Source: DATHGT01 sp035317605
GTDB lineage: Bacteria; Methylomirabilota; Methylomirabilia; Rokubacteriales; CSP1-6
NCBI GenBank assembly: GCA_035317605.1
Contig: DATHGT010000011.1
Span: forward strand, 1-21,566
Direction: 5' to 3'
DNA length: 21,566 nucleotides
Part shown: positions 15,871 to 21,566 of the stretch, piece after piece
Position numbering within the stretch: position 1 is the stretch's first letter
Layout: each line of letters starts with the position of its first letter
Position numbers and translations under genes: made by a program
Notes under the pieces: model-generated
Seen by the model: only the letters and a program-made list of their open reading frames with translations
What the model was told of the DNA's origin: nothing
Database searches by the model: none

Positions 15871-16215
15871 CTAGGACGCGTGCCGGTTCACGATGTCCTG
15901 CAACGCGGCCTTGGGCTGAGCACCGACGACCCGATCGACGACCGTCCCGTCCTTCACGAACAGGATCGTCGGGATCGAACGGATCCCGTACCGGCCTGCC
16001 AGCCCTGGGTTCTCGTCGACGTTGACCTTGAGCAGCGTCACCTGGCCTTCCGAGGCCTCGACGATGTCCTCCAGAACAGGCGCGATCGCCCGGCACGGGC
16101 CGCACCACTCGGCCCAGAAGTCGACTATGGCCAGACCCTCGGTCGCGGCCAGCGCCTCGTCGAAGTTCTGCTCGGTCAGGTAACCTGCCACGTCCGGCTC
16201 CCGCTTCTGGGTCAT
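15871..16215 (-). CDS. trxA: Thioredoxin
   Basis: A 114-residue cytoplasmic thioredoxin. The active site WCGPC is at residues 37-41 (C38/C41), inside VDFWAEWCGPCR. The cis-proline loop SIPT is at 80-83 (P82), and the length is normal. It reduces protein disulfides using thioredoxin reductase. The ATG at 16215 is chosen over an in-frame GTG seven codons upstream because AGGAGG lies nine bases before it. It is the first gene of an operon with the MATE transporter and is divergent from a MarR gene whose product carries two N-terminal cysteines. That makes a redox link plausible but unproven. Confidence 0.93.
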   Translation of the reverse strand: MTQKREPDVAGYLTEQNFDEALAATEGLAIVDFWAEWCGPCRAIAPVLEDIVEASEGQVTLLKVNVDENPGLAGRYGIRSIPTILFVKDGTVVDRVVGAQPKAALQDIVNRHAS

Positions 16216-16283
16216 TTCCAGGGTCCTCCTGCCCACTAGGATGGTGGGCGGGGCTCCAGGGATTCGCGGGCCAGGCCATAAAG

Positions 16284-16298
16284 ATGTATCTACATGTA
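16284..16298. promoter_or_regulatory. Palindromic operator candidate in the trx-marR intergenic region
   Basis: ATGTA-TC-TACAT (16284-16295) is a perfect inverted repeat, overlapping the 8-base palindrome TACATGTA (16291-16298). It is AT-rich against a very GC-rich background and lies just upstream of the marR -35 box. Position and symmetry fit a binding site for the adjacent MarR-family regulator. Confidence 0.55.
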
Positions 16299-16304
16299 AA
16301 CGGC

Positions 16305-16340
16305 TTGCCGGCCGGGATCGCGGCTGCTAGGATGACGTCC
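16305..16340 (+). promoter_or_regulatory. marR promoter, apparently leaderless
   Basis: TTGCCG (16305-16310), a 17-base spacer and TAGGAT (16328-16333) form a good sigma-70-type promoter. Only seven bases separate the -10 box from the ATG at 16341, so transcription should start at or one base before the start codon. Confidence 0.6.
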
Positions 16341-16829
16341 ATGACGCCCTGTGTCTGCAACATGCTCCGGATGGCCACGCGGGCGGTGACGCAGCTCTAC
16401 GACGACGCCCTGCGCCCGAGCGGCCTGCGGGCATCCCAGTTCAGCATTCTCGCGACCATCGCGGGCCGGGGCGAGGCGAACCTCAAGCAACTCGAGGAGA
16501 TGCTGGCCATCGACCAGACGACGCTGACCCGGAACCTGGGCCTCCTGGAGCGCGACGGTCTGCTCGAGCGCGCGCCGCATCCGGACGGGCGAGTCAAGGC
16601 GATGCGGCTGACCCCGGCGGGCCGACGCGCGCTGGCGGTCGCGCGGCCGCTGTGGGCCCAGACCCAGAAGAAGGTCCTGCGCGAGCTGGGAACGACAGGC
16701 TGGGCCGATTCGCGACGGCGATTGACCCACTTGCTCCGCCTCGCCGTCGAGAAGCGCGCGCTGGCCGTCAAGCGGCGACAGCCCGGAAGGGGCCAGAGGC
16801 GGGCCGCGTCCCTCAGGCCCTCAGGATGA
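16341..16829 (+). CDS. MarR family transcriptional regulator
   Basis: A 162-residue winged-helix regulator. Residues about 15-30 form the dimerisation helix (RAVTQLYDDALRPSGL). The DNA-binding part follows: SQFSILATIA, the recognition region IDQTTLTRNLGLLERDGLLER and the wing PDGRVKAMRLTPAGRRAL. It begins MTPCVC, with C4 and C6 close together, as in a MarR subgroup with N-terminal cysteines that could sense oxidants or metals. The start at 16341 is preferred to upstream in-frame codons because those overlap the promoter and operator. It probably represses its own gene and the divergent trxA-MATE operon through the palindrome at 16284-16298; this is inferred. Confidence 0.9.
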   Translation: MTPCVCNMLRMATRAVTQLYDDALRPSGLRASQFSILATIAGRGEANLKQLEEMLAIDQTTLTRNLGLLERDGLLERAPHPDGRVKAMRLTPAGRRALAVARPLWAQTQKKVLRELGTTGWADSRRRLTHLLRLAVEKRALAVKRRQPGRGQRRAASLRPSG

Positions 16830-16861
16830 GCGTCCCGTGACGTCGTCGGTCCCGCGTTTCG

Positions 16862-17818
16862 TCAGGGGCCGAAGGTGAACACATACACTTGCAGGCCGGG
16901 ATCGCTGGCCACGAGGGTCAGGGCGTGCTTTCCACGGGGCGCGCGGGCCACCAGGCGAATCATTCCCGATCGATCGAAACGCGCCACTCCGTCGGGACCG
17001 ACGTCGGCGCCGCGGGCCTCGCCGATAGGTTTCCCGTCGAGCAGCACCGCGACTGCCGCTTTCCCCGACGCCCCCGGTCGCATGACCACGTTCACCTCAC
17101 CGGCGGTGAAGGGAAGGACGATCCTGCCAGAGCCGTTCTGGAGTTCGAGGTACTGGGGCGAACTCTGCCAAGGACCCTCCAGGGTGACCGTGCCCGGCTC
17201 GCGCCGTGCGGCGCCGACGTAGGTCTCGGCCGTGATGCCGGCGTACGAGGGCTGGCCCGTCTTCGCAAACGCCATCGCCTCGGGGCTGATCGGCGGCAGT
17301 GTGGTCCCCGGGCCGGCCGCGACCAGGAGGCGCCGGATCTCCGCCTCGATCTCGCCGTAGCTGCCCTCGCCGACCCACCGCTTCACCAGTCTTCCGCGGG
17401 CATCGAAGAGATACTTCGTCGGCCAGGCGTCGTTGCCGAATGCCTGCCACGTTGCAAAACGGTTGTCGAGCGCGATCGGATAGGTGAGCCCGTGATCGCG
17501 AATCCCACGATCGATGTGCTCGGCGCGCTTGCCGAACTCGAACTCGGGCGCGTGCACGCCGACCACGACCAGGCCGCGGTCGGCGTAATCGCGGTGCCAC
17601 GCCTTGACGTAGGGCGAGGTGCGGATCCAGTTGACGCAGGTGTACTCCCAGAAGTCGACCAGGACGACCTTGCCGCGCAGCATGTCGGCCGTGAGCGGTG
17701 TCGAGTTCACCCAGCGCTCCACCGTGAAGGCCGGCAGGTCGGCCGCGCTGGCCGCGCCGGCCCCGATGGCGACAGCGAGGAGCACGAAAGCCAGGATGGC
17801 TCGCAGGATCGTTCTCAT
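16862..17818 (-). CDS. Exported DipZ/TlpA-like thioredoxin-fold protein with one active-site Cys
   Basis: A 318-residue protein. Residues 1-25 are a Sec signal peptide (basic MRTILR, hydrophobic core, cleavage likely after ASA). Residues about 30-175 are a redoxin domain resembling the periplasmic part of DipZ (DFWEYTCVNWIRTSPYVKAWH, GLVVVGVHAPEFEFGK, LTYPIALDN). Residues about 195-318 match the DipZ C-terminal beta-rich domain (ITAETYVGAARR, LEGPWQSSPQYLELQNG). The active site reads T-C61-V-N-W64: the second Cys of CxxC is replaced by Trp, so it may act as a peroxidase-like or single-Cys thiol protein instead of a disulfide reductase. GGAGGGA lies just before the ATG at 17818, which begins the signal peptide. 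The same frame continues upstream into an SDR remnant. Confidence 0.8.
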   Translation of the reverse strand: MRTILRAILAFVLLAVAIGAGAASAADLPAFTVERWVNSTPLTADMLRGKVVLVDFWEYTCVNWIRTSPYVKAWHRDYADRGLVVVGVHAPEFEFGKRAEHIDRGIRDHGLTYPIALDNRFATWQAFGNDAWPTKYLFDARGRLVKRWVGEGSYGEIEAEIRRLLVAAGPGTTLPPISPEAMAFAKTGQPSYAGITAETYVGAARREPGTVTLEGPWQSSPQYLELQNGSGRIVLPFTAGEVNVVMRPGASGKAAVAVLLDGKPIGEARGADVGPDGVARFDRSGMIRLVARAPRGKHALTLVASDPGLQVYVFTFGP

Positions 17819-17911
17819 TCGCTCCCTCCGAGCTGCCACCGCTTTGCCGATGCCCTTGGTCCCGCCCGTGACGAGCGCCCGAAGACCCTCGAGTTCGCGC
17901 TGCTCGCTCAT
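17819..17911 (-). pseudogene. 5' remnant of a short-chain dehydrogenase gene fused in frame to the DipZ-like gene
   Basis: An ATG at 17911 with its own GGAGG ribosome site starts a 31-codon stretch encoding an SDR beginning: LRALVTGGTKGIGKAVAAR, including the TGxxxGIG dinucleotide-binding motif. The SDR sequence then stops abruptly and runs straight, in the same frame, into the ribosome site and signal peptide of the DipZ-like protein. The remaining ~220 residues of an SDR are missing. This looks like an internal deletion or a recombination joint. The 349-residue fusion, if made, would bury the signal peptide. Confidence 0.7.
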
Positions 17912-18139
17912 CGGTTCCTCCGCTCAACAGTATCGCGCCGGCTGCATGGCCTTGCTCGCCCCACATCGCGACGTGGCATAGCGGGTCTCCTTCAGGCTGC
18001 CGCGGGGTCGCGGCGTCTGTCTTCTGGGAGAGTCGGGCCCGAAGCCGGGGGCGGGACCCGGAAGCGATTCGCGCGGTCGCTGAATCTCAAGCGGTGAGGC
18101 TTCAGGAGGGCGTGACTTGAGCGGGACGAGGAGGGTGAC
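17912..18139. other. Intergenic region between divergent genes
   Basis: These 228 bases carry ribosome sites for both flanking genes. A nearly palindromic 16-mer CCACATCGCGACGTGG lies at 17961-17976 and could be an operator. GATACT, a few bases upstream of the SDR-remnant ribosome site on the minus strand, is a weak -10-like match. I see no convincing gene, RNA or repeat here. Confidence 0.4.
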
Positions 18140-18565
18140 ATGCGGAGAGCGTTGAGGGGGGCGGTGATCTGTGCGGTGTTGCCGATGCTGACCCAGGCGT
18201 GCGCGGGGGGCATGATGGAGAACGCCCCGAGCGCGTCGAGTGCCCCGAGGGCTCCGGGCGCGCAGAGCTACGGCATCTACGGGACTGACAGTTACTTCAA
18301 GCTCGAGTGGCAACCCGACGAGCGACGCGGCAAGCCGCTGGTGAACGGCTACGTGACTAACCAGTGGGGGATCAGCGTCAACCGCGTCAGGCTGCGCGTC
18401 GAGGCTCTCGACGCCGCCGGCAATGTCGTCGCAACCTACATCGGGTACGTGGTAGGCGACGTCACCCCAGGCTCCCATGTCTACTTCGAAGTCTTCGTCC
18501 AGCAGAAGGCGCCGAACTATCGGGTATCAGTGCTGTCGTTCAACCCTATTGACGGGCATGGGTAA
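18140..18565 (+). CDS. Small probable lipoprotein with FxLYD-like domain
   Basis: A 141-residue protein with an N-terminal export signal (MRRALRGAVICAVLPMLTQAC) ending at C21. The lipobox-like LTQAC is slightly unusual, so either lipidation or ordinary secretion is possible. A Ser/Pro/Ala-rich linker (about 25-42) leads to one beta-rich domain (about 48-138; YVTNQWGISVNRVRLRVEALDAAGNVV and PGSHVYFEVFV) resembling FxLYD-type extracytoplasmic domains. No specific function is known. AGGAGGG just before the ATG supports the start. It is convergent with the DedA-rhodanese gene. Confidence 0.7.
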   Translation: MRRALRGAVICAVLPMLTQACAGGMMENAPSASSAPRAPGAQSYGIYGTDSYFKLEWQPDERRGKPLVNGYVTNQWGISVNRVRLRVEALDAAGNVVATYIGYVVGDVTPGSHVYFEVFVQQKAPNYRVSVLSFNPIDGHG

Positions 18566-18634
18566 CGCGGGGTCCGGCGCGATCGTGAAAGGTTCCACGC
18601 AACCAGAGGAGGACGACCGTCACGTTGGGAGCGA

Positions 18635-19618
18635 TCAGCTTCGCCTGCTCCGCCCGCCCTCGAGCCCCTTTGCGTGCGCTGGCTTGAGTTCCTCGATCGG
18701 GAACTCGCGAGTCATCCAGAGATGCAGGCCTCCGGCAAGAGGCCGGATGCGCGTGATGCCTCTTCGCTTGAGCTGTAGCGCCACCCGGGCGCTCGTGGCC
18801 TCGTTGGGTCAGGTGCAGTACAGGACGATCTCCCGGTCGCGCGGCACCTCGAGATGCCGCTGGTCGAGCTCCTCGGCGGCGATCCACATCGCGCCCCGGA
18901 TCGCGTACGGGGCGGTGTCCACTTCGAGCGCCGAGCGCGTGTCGATGACGACCAGATTGCCGTCGCCGGCATCGAGTCGGCGCTTGAGCTCTTCGGGCGT
19001 GATGCGCGCGATCCTGAGACTCCGAAGGAACCGCTGTCGCTGGATGAACTTGAAGGCGATGTACGACGCGAGTGCCGCCCCGACGATGAGGAGTGCGTAG
19101 TTTCCGAGGTGCGCGGCTCGCGCGGCGACGAGCTCCAGCGTATCGCTGAAGACGTATCCAGCGCCCATCCAGGCGCCGGACCAGAGGATCGCGCCCATGC
19201 TGTCGAGCACGATGAACTGCCCTCGACCGACGCCGACCATCCCGGCGAGCGGGGGAGCGACGGTGCTCAGCCCGGGAACGAACTTGGCCACCAGCAACGC
19301 CTTCCGACCACTCCGAGTGAACAGGTTCTCGGTCCGGCGGACACATGAGTCCGGCTCGAGAGAGATGCGACACAAGAGCCCGAGCACCCGAGCGCCACGG
19401 CGTCGGCCCAGCTCGTACCAGACGAGGTCCGGTGGGAGTGACGCCGCGAGCACGGCGCCAAGCGCCAGCACCAGGCTCATCCTCCCCGCGCCGGCGAGCG
19501 CACCGACGCCGAGCAGGACCGGCACGGCGGGGATCGGCAGACCGATCTGCTCCGCCAGTACGAAGGCGAAGAGCACCACGTATCCGTACTGCACGAGGAC
19601 CTGGACGGCGTCATTCAT
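18635..19618 (-). CDS. DedA membrane protein fused to a rhodanese domain, probable selenoprotein (TGA at codon 270 read as Sec)
   Basis: Residues 1-205 are a DedA/SNARE-associated-type membrane domain (VLAEQIGLPIPAVPVLLGVGAL, then SGRKALLVAKFVPGLSTVAPPLAG). Residues about 215-320 are a rhodanese domain (LVVIDTRSALEVDTAPYAIRGAMWIAAEEL). At codon 270 a TGA (18809-18811) interrupts the active-site loop: EIVLYCT-TGA-PNEATSARVAL. The same frame continues with VALQLKRRGITRIRPLAGGLHLW and FPIEEL, conserved rhodanese sequence, to a TGA at 18635-18637. A SECIS-like hairpin follows the first TGA. I therefore read 327 residues with Sec270 in a C268-T-U motif; as I recall, Cys-containing relatives read YCTCPNE. 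Without recoding the product ends at residue 269. It probably transfers sulfur or reduces substrates at the inner membrane surface. Its ATG overlaps the outer-membrane-factor stop (ATGAATGA), so it belongs to the efflux operon. Confidence 0.85.
18777..18793 (-). promoter_or_regulatory. Bacterial SECIS-like hairpin after the in-frame TGA
   Basis: On the coding strand AGCGCC (18793-18788), loop CGGGU (18787-18783) and GGCGCU (18782-18777) form a perfect 6-bp stem with a 5-base loop. Twenty-one bases lie between the TGA and the loop, and G is the second loop base. Known bacterial SECIS elements need a short apical stem-loop about 16-37 bases after UGA with G in the first two loop positions, so this fits. 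Confidence 0.7.
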
Positions 19619-21044
19619 GGGACGTCATCTGCGCGTCGGCCAGATTCCAGCCGCCCCCGAGCGCCTTGTACAGGCGGACGTGGGTGAGGAGCCGGTTGCG
19701 CCGGATCTGCGCGAGGGTGTTCTGCGCGGGGAAGAGCTGCTGCTGCGCCTCGAGCACCTCGAAGTAGCTGCCGAGCCCGTTGCGATAGCGAGCCAGCGCG
19801 TGGTCGACCGCCTCCCCGAGCGCCGTCACCGCGCTGTCCTGCCCCGTCTCCGCCTCGCTCAGCTTGCCGAGCGCGGTGAGCGAATCCGAAACTTCCCGGA
19901 GTGCTCCGAGCACCGCAAGCTCGTAGCGGAACTTCGCCTGCTCCCACTGCGCGATGGACGCGCGGTAGGTGCCGAGTGTGCGGCCCGCGTTGAACAGCGG
20001 CCCGCTGACCATCCCGGCCACGGCCCAGATCGTGGCGGTGCCGCCCGTGAGCGCCGACAGCTCGGGGCTCGCGGTGCCAAACAGCGCGGTGAGACTCAGC
20101 TTGGGAAAGAATTCGGCCTTGGCGACGCCGATGCGCGCGTTCGCGCTCACGAGTTGCTGCTCCGCCTCGCGGAGGTCGGGCCGCCGCTCCAGGAGCGCCG
20201 AGGGCAACCCGGCCGGCACCGTCGGCACCACGGGCTGGTCGGACATCGACGTTCCGCGGGGGACCGGTGCGGGCGGCTTGCCGAGGAGAACGCAGAGCTG
20301 ATTCTCCTTCGCGACGATGTCGGCCTCGAGCTGCGGGACGTTGGCCTGGGCTTCGCCGAGGGCACCTTGGGCCCGCGACGTCTCGAGCTTCGAGGCGACA
20401 CCCTGCTCGAAGCGATCGAGGAACAGGTTGAAGGTGCGCTGGTAGACGTGCGCGCTGTCCCGCGCGATCTGCAGCCGCACGTCGAGCGCCAGCAACTCGA
20501 AGTACGCCTGCGCGAGGTCGCTGACCAGCGTCAGCCACACGCCGCGCCGGGCGTCCTCGGTGGCGAGCAGCGAAGCCAGCGCCGCCTCGTTCGAGCGACG
20601 GACGCGACCCCAGATGTCGAGCTCCCACGACGCGGAGAGCGCGGCGGAATAGGCGTTGCTGGTCGGGACCTGACCGCCGGGCGCACCCGTTGGGCCGGAT
20701 CTGACGTTGCCCCTCGCCACCCCCACGCCGTAGTCGAGCGACGGGTAGAGATCCGATCGGGCGACGCCGAGCAGGGCCCGGGCCTCCTGCACGCGCGCGG
20801 CGGCGATCCTCACGTCGTAGTTGGCGTTCAAGGCCTGCTGGATCAGATATTTCAGGATCGGATCCTGGAAGACGTCCCACCACGGCGCGTCGGCGAGCGA
20901 CGACGCCTCCGCCGCCGCCTGGCCGCGGAACGTCCCCGGCTCGGCCACCACGGGGCGCTTATAGTTCGGACCCAGCATGCAGCCACCCAGGAGCGCGGCC
21001 GCGACGACACCGGAGACGATCTGTCGGCTCGTGGAGCGTGTCAT
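19611..21044 (-). CDS. NodT-family outer-membrane efflux lipoprotein (RND outer-membrane factor)
   Basis: A 477-residue TolC-like protein. It has a lipoprotein signal with lipobox LLGGC (C22), followed by MLGPNYKRPVV, the usual start of NodT/OprM-type factors. Two repeats of the outer-membrane-efflux domain follow (about 65-255 and 275-470), with ALNANYDVRIAAARVQEARALLG, GVASKLETSRAQG, LLERRPDLREAEQQLVSANARIGVAKAEFFPKLSL and YRNGLGSYFEVLEAQQQLFPAQ. It forms the trimeric exit duct for the RND pump encoded just upstream, whose stop overlaps this ATG (ATGA). Its own stop overlaps the DedA-rhodanese start by eight bases, so all three genes are translationally linked. Confidence 0.95.
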   Translation of the reverse strand: MTRSTSRQIVSGVVAAALLGGCMLGPNYKRPVVAEPGTFRGQAAAEASSLADAPWWDVFQDPILKYLIQQALNANYDVRIAAARVQEARALLGVARSDLYPSLDYGVGVARGNVRSGPTGAPGGQVPTSNAYSAALSASWELDIWGRVRRSNEAALASLLATEDARRGVWLTLVSDLAQAYFELLALDVRLQIARDSAHVYQRTFNLFLDRFEQGVASKLETSRAQGALGEAQANVPQLEADIVAKENQLCVLLGKPPAPVPRGTSMSDQPVVPTVPAGLPSALLERRPDLREAEQQLVSANARIGVAKAEFFPKLSLTALFGTASPELSALTGGTATIWAVAGMVSGPLFNAGRTLGTYRASIAQWEQAKFRYELAVLGALREVSDSLTALGKLSEAETGQDSAVTALGEAVDHALARYRNGLGSYFEVLEAQQQLFPAQNTLAQIRRNRLLTHVRLYKALGGGWNLADAQMTSHE

Positions 21045-21566
21045 GGCTGTTTCCCATCGGCCGACGCCGTGCCGTTCGCCCCCCCGCTGATGGGGGCGGG
21101 CATCGCGTCAGGAAGCCGCTCTCGGCGGAAGCGCTCACTGACATAGAAGCTCACCGAGATGAAGAGACTGGCGATCAGGGTGTCGGTCAGCATCCCGCCG
21201 ATCACCACGGTGCCGAGGATCCGGCGTCCCACCGCGCCGGCACCAGAGGCGGTCCACAACGGCACGCAGCCCAGGATGAACGCGAACGAGGTCATGAAGA
21301 GGGCGCGCCGCCGCACACGGACGCCTTCGAGCGCGGCGTCGACGAGCGGCATGCCCCCCTCGTACGCGACCTTGGCGAACTCGACGATGAGGATCGCGTT
21401 CTTGGCGGCGAGGCCGATCACCATGAGCAGGCCGATCTGCGAGAAGACGTCGAGCTCGAAGCGGCGGAGCCACAGCGCTCCGAGGGCGCCGAACATGGCG
21501 ATGGGCGTGGCGAGCAGGACGGCGAACGGAAGCGTCCAGCTCTCGTACAGGGCGGCCATGAGCAAG
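21041..21566 (-). CDS. RND efflux pump inner-membrane subunit, HAE1 type (partial, C-terminal part)
   Basis: The last 174 or so residues of an RND pump of about 1040; the rest lies beyond the window edge. It includes LYESWTLPFAVLLATPIAMFGAL, the conserved GLAAKNAILIVEFAK of the late membrane helices, LGTVVIGGMLTDTLIASLF and a short polar tail. These match AcrB/MexB-type hydrophobe-amphiphile exporters. It exchanges protons for drugs or other amphiphiles and works with a periplasmic adaptor, presumably encoded outside the window, and the NodT-type factor encoded next. The stop overlaps that gene's ATG. Confidence 0.95.
   Translation of the reverse strand, partial: LLMAALYESWTLPFAVLLATPIAMFGALGALWLRRFELDVFSQIGLLMVIGLAAKNAILIVEFAKVAYEGGMPLVDAALEGVRVRRRALFMTSFAFILGCVPLWTASGAGAVGRRILGTVVIGGMLTDTLIASLFISVSFYVSERFRRERLPDAMPAPISGGANGTASADGKQP

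Noticed and set aside
17924..18478. 184-codon minus-strand frame across the lipoprotein gene and intergenic region
   Set aside because: No domain, no ribosome site, antisense to a gene with a clear export signal and ribosome site.
18809..18811. The TGA as a plain stop giving a 269-residue DedA-rhodanese
   Set aside because: The frame continues with well-conserved rhodanese sequence and a SECIS-like hairpin. A plain stop would remove the end of the catalytic domain; a recent nonsense mutation or sequencing error remains possible and is noted in the finding.
1..21566. tRNA, rRNA, insertion sequences, prophage or defence genes
   Set aside because: Looked for and not seen: no transposase, integrase, toxin-antitoxin or restriction motifs in the supported proteins, and no tRNA-like cloverleaf was spotted by eye.

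Overview
The window is high-GC DNA (roughly two-thirds G+C) from a Gram-negative-type bacterium: it encodes an outer-membrane efflux lipoprotein, an RND pump and a lipobox protein. There is no rRNA, tRNA or other taxonomic marker. The style (G-rich intergenic hairpins, zinc-ribbon/cyclase/AAA/TPR proteins, tandem-ACT proteins, DedA-rhodanese fusions) would fit an uncultured lineage such as Rokubacteria/Methylomirabilota or a deltaproteobacterium, but this is only an impression. Genes are dense and almost all the DNA is accounted for.

Layout. 46-3591 (+): a large signalling protein with double zinc ribbon, class III cyclase, AAA ATPase and TPR domains. 3662-7966 (+): a phosphate block with a DUF47/PhoU-like regulator, a Pit transporter, a PhoB-like response regulator and a PhoR-like sensor kinase. 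7945-8028: a G-rich tandem repeat ending in a perfect 12-bp hairpin. 8134-8547 (+): a tandem-ACT protein, convergent with a DinB-family protein (8549-9058, -). 9105-10156 (-): two translationally coupled membrane proteins. 10338-12049 (+): a NodI/NodJ-type ABC exporter. 12087-12745 (-): two small proteins, divergent from an HtrA-like protease and a PPOX-family flavin-binding protein (12951-14346, +). 14399-16215 (-): a MATE efflux protein and thioredoxin, divergent from a MarR regulator (16341-16829, +). 16862-17818 (-): an exported DipZ-like thioredoxin-fold protein, preceded by the truncated 5' end of a short-chain dehydrogenase gene. 18140-18565 (+): a probable lipoprotein. 18635-21566 (-): an operon of an RND pump (partial), a NodT-type outer-membrane factor and a DedA-rhodanese fusion.

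Main discovery. The DedA-rhodanese gene has an in-frame TGA (18809-18811) inside the rhodanese active-site loop. The same frame continues for 57 codons of recognisable rhodanese C-terminus. A perfect 6-bp stem with a 5-nt loop carrying G in its second position lies 21 nt after the TGA, as expected for a bacterial SECIS element. I read this as a selenocysteine-containing membrane rhodanese (C-T-U motif) translationally coupled to an RND efflux system. Ordinary annotation would truncate it at the TGA.

Other points of interest are a MarR gene with a well-formed promoter whose start codon lies where transcription should begin (leaderless), with a palindromic operator candidate beside it; an SDR gene remnant fused in frame to a secreted redox protein; G6/C6 hairpin elements abutting the two-component genes; and a 21-bp coding repeat in the sensor kinase.
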